Under the pieces are notes generated by a model, which saw nothing but the letters and a program-made list of their open reading frames with translations, was not told the DNA's origin and did not search any database. The position numbers were made by a program, and so were the translations under genes. Below are positions 46,866 to 55,571 of a DNA stretch of 64,000 nt, piece after piece; the stretch's first letter is position 1; each line of letters begins with the position of its first letter. Origin of the DNA: Moraxellaceae bacterium (GTDB lineage: Bacteria; Pseudomonadota; Gammaproteobacteria; Pseudomonadales; Moraxellaceae); contig JAQZBP010000004.1 in assembly GCA_029237815.1 (NCBI GenBank), positions 1 to 64,000 on the forward strand, read 5' to 3'.

Positions 46866-48031
46866 TGAAGATGTCCGCCGACACCCTGTCGAGCCTGAAG
46901 ACCCGGCTGCGCGGGCCGCAGATGCGCTGGATCGCCGGTGGCGTCGGCGTGCTGGTGCTCACGGCGCTGGTTTGGCCGCGCGAATCGGTGAGCTCGCTGG
47001 CGAGCGTGCCGTCCGCGCTGGAGCTGGCGCCGGCCGACGTCGCCACCGTCACGCAGACGACGCTGGAAATGCGGCTGCCCTTCAATGGCACGCTGACGCC
47101 GGTGCGGCAGATCCTGCTGAACGCGCGCGTGGCCGGCGAAGTCACCGAAGTCCGCGCCCGCGAGGGCGAAGCGGTTGCGGCCGGTACCGTGCTGCTGCGC
47201 CAGGACAGCCGCGAGGTCGGCGCGCGCCTGGCGCAGGCGGAGGCTGCCGTGCAGTCCAGCCGCGCCGAGCTGGCGACATCGGAGGAGCAGGCGGACAAGT
47301 TCCGCACGTTGGCAAAACAGCAGTTCTTCTCGCGCAACGAACTTAACAAGGCCGAAACCCAGGTCGCTGTCTACCGTTCGCAGCTCCGCGCCAACGAGGC
47401 CGCCGTCGCCATGGCCCGCAAGGAGCTCGAGAACGCCACGTTGCGCGCGCCCTTCGCCGGCATGGTCGCCGAGCGGCTGGTCGAGCCCGGCCAGCTCGTC
47501 ATGCCCAATACGCCGCTGCTGCGCGTGGTCGACCTGCGCGAGCTCGAGCTCGCCATTCAGCTCCCTTCGGTGGATATCTCGAACATCCGCCAGGGCCAGA
47601 AGGTCACCTTCCAGGTCGATGCCTTCGGCGACGAGCAGTTCACCGGCACCATCGTCCGCCTCAATCCCATGGCCAAGACCAGCAACCGCAAGATCACCGT
47701 GTATGCACTGGTGAAGAATCCTTCGCAGCGCCTGCGTGGCGGTCTCTTCGTGCGCGGCCTCGTGCGTGACGACAGTGGCTCCGCCGGCCTCGCCATCCCG
47801 GTCACCGCCGTGCAGCAGCACGATGGCGAGCCCGGCGTGATGGTGGTGCGCCAGAACCGCCTGGTGTGGCAGCCCGTCACCCTCGGCGTGCGTGATGAAT
47901 CCGGTGGCCGTGTGCTGGTCACCCAGGGCCTCGCGGCGGGCGAGACGGTGGTCGCCACCCGCGTGCCGCACCACCGCGCCGGCGCACCCGTGCGCTATGC
48001 CAAGGCTGCTACCGACACCAACCGGGGCTGA
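46865..48031 (+). CDS. RND periplasmic adaptor (membrane fusion protein)
   Basis: A 388-residue adaptor that links the RND pump to an outer-membrane channel. It has one N-terminal TM anchor (about 23-40), barrel-sandwich halves (LNARVAGEVTEVRAREGEAV and ATLRAPFAGMVAERLVEPGQ, each in part), a coiled-coil hairpin about 105-170 and a beta-barrel domain. There is no lipobox, so it is membrane-anchored rather than lipidated. GGGAGG precedes the ATG, which overlaps the upstream stop. The pump gene follows after 2 bp. No outer-membrane channel gene is present, so a shared TolC would be needed. Confidence 0.93.
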   Translation: MKMSADTLSSLKTRLRGPQMRWIAGGVGVLVLTALVWPRESVSSLASVPSALELAPADVATVTQTTLEMRLPFNGTLTPVRQILLNARVAGEVTEVRAREGEAVAAGTVLLRQDSREVGARLAQAEAAVQSSRAELATSEEQADKFRTLAKQQFFSRNELNKAETQVAVYRSQLRANEAAVAMARKELENATLRAPFAGMVAERLVEPGQLVMPNTPLLRVVDLRELELAIQLPSVDISNIRQGQKVTFQVDAFGDEQFTGTIVRLNPMAKTSNRKITVYALVKNPSQRLRGGLFVRGLVRDDSGSAGLAIPVTAVQQHDGEPGVMVVRQNRLVWQPVTLGVRDESGGRVLVTQGLAAGETVVATRVPHHRAGAPVRYAKAATDTNRG

Positions 48032-48033
48032 TC

Positions 48034-51000
48034 ATGTTCCTGACACGGCTCTGCATCCGCTATCCCGTCCTCGCCATCATGATGATGGTGGCGCTCATGG
48101 TGCTGGGCCTGTTTTCCTGGCGCGCACTGGCCGTCGAGGAATACCCCGACATCGAGTTTCCCTACGTGGTGGTGACCACCGACTACCCCGGCGCCTCGCC
48201 GGAAGTGGTCGAGAACGACGTCACCCGCCGCGTGGAAGAGGCGATCAACACGGTCGCCGGCGTCAAGCGCATCATGTCCACCTCCTTCGAGGGACGTTCG
48301 CGCATCGTGGTGGAGTTCGTGCTGGGCGTGCCCATCAACGTGGCGGTGCAGGACGTGCGCGACAAGGTCGCCGTGGTCAAGACGCGTTTCCGCGACGAGG
48401 TGAACGAGCCCCTGGTGGAGCGCTTCCGCCCGGATGAAGCGCCGGTGCTGTCGCTGGCCTTCATGGCGCGCGACATGGCGCCGCGCGAGCTCAGCAACAT
48501 GGTGCAGCAGGAAGTGGTGCGGCGCCTGCAGAACGTCGCCGGCGTCGGCCGCGTCGACGTGGTCGGCGGCGTGCCGCGCGAGATCCGCGTCGAGCTCGTG
48601 CCGGAGCGCATGGAGGCGCTCGGCATCGGCGTCGACCAGATCGTGGGTGCGCTGAAACGCGACAACGCCTCGCTGCCGGCCGGCACCGTGTCGCTGGGCT
48701 CGCAGGAGCGCGTGGTGGAGATCTCCGGCCGCCTGCTCGACCCGTCTGAATTCCGCACCATGGTGGTGGCCACCCGCGGCCAGTCCGCCATCACGCTGGA
48801 GCAGGTCGCCAACGTGATCGACGGCGAGCAGGAGGCGCAGTCGCTGGCGCTCCTGAACGGCCGTCGCGCCGTCAGCGTCGACATCGTGAAGATGTCGGGC
48901 GCCAACACCATTGCCGTCGTGGACGCGCTGAAGGCGCAAACACAGCTGCTGCGCGACAACCTGCCGCCGGAAGTGGAAATGCTTACCGTGGCGGACAGCT
49001 CGCGCAGCATCCGCGCCTCGCTGGCCGATGTGCAGAAGACGCTGATCGAGGGCGCCATCCTCGCCGTGGTCATCGTCTTCCTCTTCCTGGCGTCGTGGCG
49101 TTCCACCGTCATTACCGGCCTCACGCTGCCAATTGCGCTGCTGGGCACGCTGTTCTGCCTGTACGCCTTCGGCCTCACGCTCAACACCATGACGCTGATG
49201 GCGCTCTCGCTGTCCATCGGCCTGCTCATCGACGACGCCATCGTGGTGCGCGAGAACATCGTGCGCCACGTCGCCATGGGCAAGACCCACGAGCAGGCGG
49301 CCATCGACGGCACGCGCGAAATCGGCCTGGCCGTGCTGGCCACCACGCTCACCATCGTCGCGGTGTTCCTGCCGGTGGCCTTCATGGGCGGCATCATCGG
49401 GCGCTTCTTCTACCAGTTCGGCATCGCGGTTTCCTGCGCAGTGCTGCTGTCGATGCTGGTCAGCTTCACGCTGGACCCCATGCTCTCCAGCCGCTGGCAC
49501 GACCCGGATGCGCACGGGCCCAAGGGCGACGGCCATCTCGCCCGCTTCCTGCGCGGCTTCGATGCGCGCCTGGAAAAACTCGGGCATCACTACGAAGGCG
49601 CCATCCGCTGGGCACTCAACAACCGTGCCCGCACGCTGGGCTATGCCGTGCTGACACTGCTCGTGGCCTTCATCGGCGCGCAGTTCGTGGGCAAGGAGTT
49701 CGTGCCCGAGCCCGACCTGGGCGAAGTCAGCGTGAAATTTTCCACGCCGGTCGGCTCGACGCTGGCGCATTCGGAAATGAAGGCGCAGCAGGTGGCGGAT
49801 GCGTTGCGCGAGTTCCCGGGCGTGGTCGACATCTACACCACCGTGAACACCGGCATGGATATCGGCAAGCACCGCGTGTCGCAGCGCGTTCTCCTGAAGC
49901 CGAAAGCCGAGCGCAAGGCCTCGCAGAAGGAGATGGTACAGGCCTTCCGCAAGCGCCTGATGGAAGTCGCCGGCATCGAAGTCACCTCCGTGTCGGCCGC
50001 CAAGGAGTCTATCGGCGGCATGAAGCCCATCCTGATATCGCTGCAGGGCAGCGACCTCAACCAGCTCCAGCGCATCGCCGACGAGTTCGGCGGCAAGATG
50101 GCCACGATCCCCGGCCTTATCGACATGGAAAGCTCGCTCAAGGAAGCGCGCCCGACGTTGTCGCTGCAGGTGGATCGCGCCCGTGCCGCCGACCTTGGCC
50201 TGTCCGTCGGCCAGATCGCCGCCAGCCTGCGCCCGCTGCTGGCCGGCGAGGCCGTGACGAGCTGGCAGTCCGCTGACGGCGAGAATTACGACGTGCGCGT
50301 GCAGCTGCCGGAAAGCGGCCGCGAGAGCGCCATCGACGTCACCAGCCTGCCGGTGGCGAGCAGCCTGCTGAATCCGGTCACGGGCCAGCCCGAGATGATC
50401 GCGATCGGCCAGGTCGCCACCGTGTCGGAAGGCCGCGGCACGACGCAGATCAACCGCCGCAACCTCTATCGCGAGGTGCTGTTCTCCGCGAATGTGCAAG
50501 GCCGCCCGGCCGGCGACGTCGGCGCCGAGATCGAGGCGCTCGCCGATGCCATGAAGCTGCCCGTGGGCTACCGCATCGTCACCCAGGGCGCCAACAACGA
50601 CATGAAGGAGTCGGTGGGCCATGCCACCGTCGCGCTGCTGCTCGGCGCGCTGTTCATCTACATGCTGCTCGCCGTGCAGTTCAACAGCTTCCTGCATCCG
50701 CTCACCATCATGACGTCCTTGCCGCTGTCGCTGATCGGCGTGTTCGGCGGCCTGCTGATCTGCAAGAGCACGCTGAACGTGTTCTCGCTGATCGGCCTGC
50801 TCATGCTGATGGGCCTGGTGACGAAGAACGCCATCCTGCTGGTGGATTTCATCCAGGTCGCGGTGCGCGAGGGCATGGACCGCACCGAGGCCATCCTGCG
50901 TGCCGGCCGTACCCGCCTGCGCCCCATCCTCATGACCACGGCCGCAATGATCGCCGGCATGGTGCCGCTGGCGCTCGGCCTCGGCGAAGGCGCGGAGCAG

Positions 51001-51198
51001 CGCTCGCCCATGGCGCATGCGCTGATCGGTGGCCTCATCACCTCCACCGTGCTGACGCTGATCGTGGTGCCGGTGATGTATACCTTGCTCGACGACCTGC
51101 CCGCGCTAGTGCAACGGCTCTGGCGGGAGTGGCGGCATGCGGGGAACCTGCCGTTGCCCAAGCCGCCGGCAGCCCTGGAGCGCGGCCCGCAGGAGTGA
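48034..51198 (+). CDS. RND efflux pump inner-membrane subunit
   Basis: A 1054-residue proton-driven exporter, complete. It has 12 TM helices in two repeats, with large periplasmic loops after TM1 and TM7. Proton-relay residues are D400 and D401 in IGLLIDDAIVVRENI and K931 in VTKNAILLVDF. The RENI in place of the usual VENV marks it off from the multidrug HAE1 group typified by the fragment at 2-1999, and fits the MdtB/other-substrate branch, but substrate cannot be told. Being co-directional with GH3 and GNAT genes, with gaps of 2-7 bp, it is the likely exporter of their product. The next gene starts 263 bp on. Confidence 0.95.
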   Translation: MFLTRLCIRYPVLAIMMMVALMVLGLFSWRALAVEEYPDIEFPYVVVTTDYPGASPEVVENDVTRRVEEAINTVAGVKRIMSTSFEGRSRIVVEFVLGVPINVAVQDVRDKVAVVKTRFRDEVNEPLVERFRPDEAPVLSLAFMARDMAPRELSNMVQQEVVRRLQNVAGVGRVDVVGGVPREIRVELVPERMEALGIGVDQIVGALKRDNASLPAGTVSLGSQERVVEISGRLLDPSEFRTMVVATRGQSAITLEQVANVIDGEQEAQSLALLNGRRAVSVDIVKMSGANTIAVVDALKAQTQLLRDNLPPEVEMLTVADSSRSIRASLADVQKTLIEGAILAVVIVFLFLASWRSTVITGLTLPIALLGTLFCLYAFGLTLNTMTLMALSLSIGLLIDDAIVVRENIVRHVAMGKTHEQAAIDGTREIGLAVLATTLTIVAVFLPVAFMGGIIGRFFYQFGIAVSCAVLLSMLVSFTLDPMLSSRWHDPDAHGPKGDGHLARFLRGFDARLEKLGHHYEGAIRWALNNRARTLGYAVLTLLVAFIGAQFVGKEFVPEPDLGEVSVKFSTPVGSTLAHSEMKAQQVADALREFPGVVDIYTTVNTGMDIGKHRVSQRVLLKPKAERKASQKEMVQAFRKRLMEVAGIEVTSVSAAKESIGGMKPILISLQGSDLNQLQRIADEFGGKMATIPGLIDMESSLKEARPTLSLQVDRARAADLGLSVGQIAASLRPLLAGEAVTSWQSADGENYDVRVQLPESGRESAIDVTSLPVASSLLNPVTGQPEMIAIGQVATVSEGRGTTQINRRNLYREVLFSANVQGRPAGDVGAEIEALADAMKLPVGYRIVTQGANNDMKESVGHATVALLLGALFIYMLLAVQFNSFLHPLTIMTSLPLSLIGVFGGLLICKSTLNVFSLIGLLMLMGLVTKNAILLVDFIQVAVREGMDRTEAILRAGRTRLRPILMTTAAMIAGMVPLALGLGEGAEQRSPMAHALIGGLITSTVLTLIVVPVMYTLLDDLPALVQRLWREWRHAGNLPLPKPPAALERGPQE

Positions 51199-51461
51199 CA
51201 CCTCAGCCGGCGCTGGCGTCCGCTCGTGTCACGCATGACGCCATGCTGCCCGAGCGTTCTTTGGCGCGTGGCCCTTTGTCCTGCAGCGGCCGGCGAGGGC
51301 TGTGCGGGTGGCGTCACAAGGCCGCGAGGATGCGCCGAAAAGTGGATTGCGTGCCGCTCCCCCGCCGGGCTATTTGACCTGACGCGCCGGGACTACCGCC
51401 ACGGACGCAACGCGCCGGCAGTTCAGCCCGCGCAGACATAAGAACATCCGAGGACAAGAAC

Positions 51462-52505
51462 ATGAACACTCCGTTGGCAGGGATGCCCTCCGCTTTTTTC
51501 GACAACCAGGTCCGCCCCCCCGTCGTGATCGCCGGCAACCGCAAGGTCTGGGATCCGGTCGGCATGTGGTATGCCGCGCGCAAGCAGCGCGGCCAGGATG
51601 ACCGCATGTGGTTCGGCCTCTACCGGCAGGGCGGGCTCGGCCCGCAATGGCATACCTGCTCGCACCGCCACTGCGATGGTATCGGCGCCATCGCGCTCCT
51701 GCTGAAGGAACAGCGGCTGCCCGGCGTGCCGCTGCCGCAAGGGCGCGATGCCACTCCGCCGGAGTGGCGCGAGCTGTGGCGCGGGCGCAACGCGGCGCCG
51801 CCCACCAACGTCAACCAGCAGTGGAAATGGCTGGACCCCTCTCTGCGCTCCTGCTCCAGCCACTCACCCGTGAGCATGCTGCTCGATACCGACCAGACCC
51901 TGGCCATCGAGGAGGCGGCCGCAGCCGCTGGCGTGAGCAGCACGGTGTGGCTGCTGTGGACGGCAGACCGCGCGCTGCGCGCCACGCTGGCGCTGCCGGA
52001 AAGCGTGAACGGCTGGATCTATCCGGTGAATCTGCGCGGCGCGGTGCGGGGTGTCGACGAGTTTGCCAACCACTGCAGCGGCCTCGTGCTCACCATTGAC
52101 AAGGGGGCTGATGCCGAGGACTGCAAGCTGCAGATCCGCGAGCGCTTCGAGCGCCACGAGCACTGGCGGCAGTGGCTGCTGCTCACCCTGGGCCGCTGGA
52201 TCGGCCAGCGTGGCGTCAACCTGCTCTATCGCCTGGCCGAGGCGGCCCCGGGCCGCTATGCGGGCTCCTATTCCAACCTCGGCGAATGGAACGTGCCGGG
52301 TCTGGAGGGAATCTCCGTCAGCGCGCCGGGCAGCGCGGCCTATCCCGTGGCGGTGGGCACGGTGCTGTGCAATGGCCGGCGCACCCTGAGCTGCCGCCTG
52401 CATCCGGTGATCGGCGGCTACACCGGGCATGCCATCGAGTTCGTGAAAGTGTGGCGCGAGCTTGCCACCGACGTGCGTCAGCAGCGGCGCGCTGGCGCCG
52501 CCTGA
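51462..52505 (+). CDS. Condensation/wax-ester-synthase-fold acyltransferase-like protein
   Basis: A 347-residue protein of the CoA-dependent acyltransferase fold. The catalytic motif is CSHRHCDGIG, with His68 and Asp72 in the HxxxDG pattern; the first His of HHxxxDG is Ser. The region WIYPVNLRGAVRGVDEFANHCS resembles the second conserved block of this fold (PVNLR...N). It is shorter than NRPS condensation domains and wax ester synthases (about 450). An acyl or aminoacyl transfer to an amine or hydroxyl is likely. The 263-bp gap before it holds nothing recognisable beyond an 8-bp inverted repeat (TGACGCCA, 51236-51243, with TGGCGTCA, 51309-51316), so it may have its own promoter, but it shares orientation with the GH3 cluster. 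Confidence 0.75.
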   Translation: MNTPLAGMPSAFFDNQVRPPVVIAGNRKVWDPVGMWYAARKQRGQDDRMWFGLYRQGGLGPQWHTCSHRHCDGIGAIALLLKEQRLPGVPLPQGRDATPPEWRELWRGRNAAPPTNVNQQWKWLDPSLRSCSSHSPVSMLLDTDQTLAIEEAAAAAGVSSTVWLLWTADRALRATLALPESVNGWIYPVNLRGAVRGVDEFANHCSGLVLTIDKGADAEDCKLQIRERFERHEHWRQWLLLTLGRWIGQRGVNLLYRLAEAAPGRYAGSYSNLGEWNVPGLEGISVSAPGSAAYPVAVGTVLCNGRRTLSCRLHPVIGGYTGHAIEFVKVWRELATDVRQQRRAGAA

Positions 52506-52511
52506 TGCGTC

Positions 52512-53492
52512 TCACGAGCGCAGGGACTTGGGCGTCTGCCCGGTCCAGCGTTTGAAGGCACGGTTGAAGGCGCTCTGCTCGGAATAGCCGAGCAGCAGCG
52601 CGATCTCGGAGAGGGTGAGGTTGCCCTCGAGGATGTAGCCGCGCGCGAGCTCCGCGCGCGTGCGGTCCAGCAGCTGCTGGAAATTCAGGTCGATCTCTCC
52701 CAGCCGGCGCTGCAGCGTGCGCGGCGACATCGCCAGCCGTGCCGCCACGCGCTCCAGCGTCGGCGTTCCCTCGTGCAGGCTGCGCACCAGCGCTTCCTTC
52801 AGGTCCGTCTGAAAATCCTGCTTGCCGGGCAGTGCCCGCAGCAGCGACTCCGCCTGGTTCTCCAGCAGCGTGCGCAGGCCCGGGTCGCTGTGCGCGATGG
52901 GCAGCATCAGGTAGGAGGTAGGGAACGTGACGCAGGTGACGGTGCCGCCGAAGGTCACCGGGCAGCCGAAGAAGTCGTCGTAGGGCGCGAGGTCGACCGG
53001 CCGCGGGTTGACGAAGTTGACAGAGGTCGGGGCCAGGCGCTGGTTCACCAGCTTGCGCACGATGGTGGCGAAGGCGGCGATGGCGGTTTCATCGGGGAGC
53101 TGGCCGGGCAGGCCGTGCTCGATGCCCCAGCCGAGGGTCACCACGTCGCCGTGGATGCTCATGGCCGCCGGATTGCCGTCGTAGACCAGGCGGTGGAAGC
53201 GGTCGAAGCGCATGAAGGCCTCGCCCAGCGAGTCGCAGGAGAGGGCGATATAGCCCATCAGGCCGGCGTGCCGCGGCGCGATGCACTGGCCGATGTGCAG
53301 GCCGAGCGCCGGGCGCGGGTCGACGGCGGCGATGGCGTCGAGCAGGCTGATCCAGTCGGCCAGCGGGATGCGGGCATCCAGCGGCCACTCTTCCAGCCGC
53401 GCACGGCACTCCGGTGCCGCGAGGCCGCGGCTGTCCAGGTAATCGCGCAGCATGCCCACCAGGGCGCCGCTGACAAACATGCCGCCAAACAT
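52512..53492 (-). CDS. AraC-family transcriptional regulator, OruR-like (second)
   Basis: A 326-residue regulator, same domain plan as the one at 42051-43103: Arabinose_bd-like sensing domain (LGLHIGQCIAPRHAGLMGYI) and a C-terminal AraC HTH (LERVAARLAMSPRTLQRRL; IALLLGYSEQSAFNRAFKRW). Its stop lies 6 bp from the stop of the acyltransferase. It diverges from the first fatty-acid-hydroxylase gene (287-bp gap); a direct-repeat motif in that gap recurs before the second hydroxylase gene and is the probable operator. The start is uncertain: ATG 53492 or GTG 53495 keep GGGAG at a usable distance, and the longer frame to 53621 has a low-complexity N-terminus. Confidence 0.85.
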   Translation of the reverse strand: MFGGMFVSGALVGMLRDYLDSRGLAAPECRARLEEWPLDARIPLADWISLLDAIAAVDPRPALGLHIGQCIAPRHAGLMGYIALSCDSLGEAFMRFDRFHRLVYDGNPAAMSIHGDVVTLGWGIEHGLPGQLPDETAIAAFATIVRKLVNQRLAPTSVNFVNPRPVDLAPYDDFFGCPVTFGGTVTCVTFPTSYLMLPIAHSDPGLRTLLENQAESLLRALPGKQDFQTDLKEALVRSLHEGTPTLERVAARLAMSPRTLQRRLGEIDLNFQQLLDRTRAELARGYILEGNLTLSEIALLLGYSEQSAFNRAFKRWTGQTPKSLRS

Positions 53493-53671
53493 CACGGTGC
53501 CGTACTCCCGTTTTCCGGTTTTTCCGCCCCCGCCGGAGGGCAGGTCATGTGCTGGAACTTTGGCGGCCGCCGGGGCCGGTGCGGGCAACAACGCGCGCTT
53601 GTCCCGGGCGTCCGCCACCATACCCGGGCTCGCGCGGTTTGCACCGCTGAAGGCCGGGATTTGGCGTGAAT

Positions 53672-53698
53672 TGTCAAAACTGGGGCCTGAACGGTCAA
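53672..53698 (+). promoter_or_regulatory. AraC-type direct-repeat operator candidate, hydroxylase gene 1
   Basis: TGTCAAAA (53672-53679) and CGGTCAA (53692-53698) repeat GTCAA in the same orientation 21 bp apart, about two helical turns, which is typical of AraC-family sites. It lies 82 bp before the ATG and recurs before hydroxylase gene 2. Confidence 0.6.
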
Positions 53699-53779
53699 GC
53701 CCGTTGCCGCCCGCCGGGCCAGAATGAACCTGTCCCCGTCACCGGCCCGCAGAGGCCGGGCACATAACAGGAGCAGGCC

Positions 53780-54442
53780 ATGATCGGTTTCCCCATCGCC
53801 CTTGTCGTTGCCAACGGCTTCGAGTGGTATGCGCACAAGTACATCCTGCACGGAGTGCCCCGCAAGGGACAGCCGCGCTACAGCCCGCGCCCGGTCAACA
53901 TGAAGAGTCACTGGGCCCACCACAAACTGGTGCGCACCCAGGGTTATTACGACGAGGGCTATGTGGAGGGCTGGAAGAACTGGCGCACCCGCAACGAGAT
54001 CCAGTCGCTGCTGATGGTCACGGGCGTCATCACGCTGGCCTTCCCGGTCGCGCCCTTCTTCGTGCTGGGCAGCTACTACGCGGCCGGCAAGTATTTCTAC
54101 GTGCACCGCCGCTCTCACCTCGACCCCGAGTGGGGCCGGCAGGCGATTCCCTGGCACTTCGACCACCACATGAACTCCAACCAGGACGCCAACTGGTGCG
54201 TCACGCGGCCGTGGTTCGACTACATCATGGGCACGCGCGTGATCTCGAGCCAGGACCTGGCGGAGACCAATCCACTCGGCATCAAGCTGCCGAAGTTCGT
54301 GGAGAAGCGCGTCAATGCGCTGGCGCGCCGCCTGCTGCCGCACGCCTTTGAGCGCCTGGAGCAGAACCGCGTGGACGAGGCCCGCAACCGCATGAAGGGC
54401 GTCGACCTGCCGATGCCGGACGTGGCGGAAAAGGCCGCCTGA
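53780..54442 (+). CDS. Fatty-acid-hydroxylase-like membrane protein (tandem copy 1)
   Basis: A 220-residue protein of the fatty acid hydroxylase/sterol desaturase type. The histidine clusters that bind the di-iron centre are all seen: H19/H24 (AHKYILH), H44/H47/H48 (SHWAHH), H109/H113 (HRRSH) and H126/H129/H130 (HFDHH). Hydrophobic stretches at about 4-14 and 75-105 would anchor it in the inner membrane. It is shorter than usual for the family (250-300). Substrate is probably a fatty acyl chain or lipid. It is about 80 percent identical to the next gene by eye. The divergent AraC regulator and the GTCAA repeat suggest regulated expression. Confidence 0.83.
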   Translation: MIGFPIALVVANGFEWYAHKYILHGVPRKGQPRYSPRPVNMKSHWAHHKLVRTQGYYDEGYVEGWKNWRTRNEIQSLLMVTGVITLAFPVAPFFVLGSYYAAGKYFYVHRRSHLDPEWGRQAIPWHFDHHMNSNQDANWCVTRPWFDYIMGTRVISSQDLAETNPLGIKLPKFVEKRVNALARRLLPHAFERLEQNRVDEARNRMKGVDLPMPDVAEKAA

Positions 54443-54465
54443 CACGGCGAACCGATCTGGCCCGA

Positions 54466-54496
54466 TAAAAAGGCCCCGGAAACCCCGGGGCTTTTT
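54466..54496. terminator. Intrinsic terminator after hydroxylase gene 1
   Basis: GCCCCGG / CCGGGGC stem with a 5-nt loop has an A run before and five T after, 30 bp past the stop. Confidence 0.88.
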
Positions 54497-54599
54497 GCTT
54501 TTCAGGGCCAGGCTTCGTAGCGGCCGCGCTTGCCGGCGCAAGCGCGGCACGCCCGCGCCGCCTGACCTGGATCAACAATCCCGCTGCCTTGACGCGATC

Positions 54600-54627
54600 T
54601 GTCAAAAACTTGGCCGGCATCGGTCAA
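54600..54627 (+). promoter_or_regulatory. AraC-type direct-repeat operator candidate, hydroxylase gene 2
   Basis: TGTCAAAA (54600-54607) and CGGTCAA (54621-54627) repeat the motif of gene 1, with GTCAA spaced by 22 bp instead of 21. It lies 90 bp before the ATG. Only the two half-sites and a few spacer bases are conserved. Confidence 0.6.
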
Positions 54628-54716
54628 TCGCGTACCCGGTGTTTGCGGGAAAGTCGGTGGCACAGGCCGGGCGATATGCCGCCCGGCCACAAAAGAAATC
54701 CGCAGAGGAGCACGCC

Positions 54717-55379
54717 ATGATCGGTTTCCCCATCGCCCTTTTTGTCGCCAACGGTTTCGAGTGGTACGCGCACAACAAGCTCCTGCACGGCACTCCGCGC
54801 AAGGGCCAGCCGCGCTACAGCCCCATGCCCGTCGCCATGAAGAGCCACTGGATCCACCACAAGATGGTGCGCACCCAGGGCTACCGCGACGAGGGCTATG
54901 ACGAGGGCCTTCGGAACTGGCGCACCCGCGGCGAGCTCGGCAACGTGCTGAAGGCCACCGCCATCACCTCGCTGGCCTTTCCGGTCGCGCCCTTCTTCGT
55001 GCTCGGCACCTACTACGCCGCCGGCAACTACTTCTACACGCATGCCCGCTCCCATCTCGATCCCGAGTGGGGCCGCAAGGCGATTCCCTGGCACTACGAC
55101 CACCACATGAACACCAACCAGGACGCCAACTGGTGCGTCACCAAGCCCTGGTGGGACTACATCATGGGCACGCGTGTCATCGCCGACGCGGCGCATGCGG
55201 AAACCAATCCGCTCGGCATCAGGCTGCCGGCGTTTGTCGAGAAGCGCGTGAACGCCGTGGCGCGCCGCCTGCTGCCGCATGCCTTTGAGCGCCTCGACGA
55301 GAACCGCCAGCTCGAGCAGAAGAACCGCATGAAGGGCGTGGACCTGCCCATTCCCGAGTACGCTGAAAAGGCCGCCTGA
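54717..55379 (+). CDS. Fatty-acid-hydroxylase-like membrane protein (tandem copy 2)
   Basis: A 220-residue near-identical paralogue of copy 1, with the same length and the same histidine positions (H19/H24, H44/H47/H48, HARSH, HYDHH). Differences cluster in the stretch at about 58-80 (YDEGLRNWRTRGELGNVLKA against YVEGWKNWRTRNEIQSLLMV). AGAGGAG lies just before the ATG. It has its own operator copy and terminator, so it is an independent transcription unit under what looks like the same regulator. Divergence between the copies may reflect different substrates or dosage; I cannot tell which. Confidence 0.83.
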   Translation: MIGFPIALFVANGFEWYAHNKLLHGTPRKGQPRYSPMPVAMKSHWIHHKMVRTQGYRDEGYDEGLRNWRTRGELGNVLKATAITSLAFPVAPFFVLGTYYAAGNYFYTHARSHLDPEWGRKAIPWHYDHHMNTNQDANWCVTKPWWDYIMGTRVIADAAHAETNPLGIRLPAFVEKRVNAVARRLLPHAFERLDENRQLEQKNRMKGVDLPIPEYAEKAA

Positions 55380-55388
55380 ACCGGCCGC

Positions 55389-55416
55389 GGCCCGCCGCTC
55401 CCCGGCGGGCCTTTTT
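55389..55416 (+). terminator. Intrinsic terminator after hydroxylase gene 2
   Basis: GGCCCGCC / GGCGGGCC (8 bp, 7-nt loop) followed by five T. Confidence 0.85.
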
Positions 55417-55571
55417 CTGCAACCGGTTTCCCGAAGCGCAGGCTCCCTCCTCGGGCTCGAGCAACTCTCCTGCCTGCCCACGCGAAGAAAATCCGGCGCC
55501 GGTCACTTGCCCGATTTTCCGCTGCCTATACTCAGGGCCCCACATCGCAATGCAGGTGGGAGGGTTCCACC

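Noticed and set aside
47995..51018. Minus-strand open frame of 1007 codons opposite the RND pump
   Set aside because: Antisense to a pump with all functional residues; no motifs of its own.
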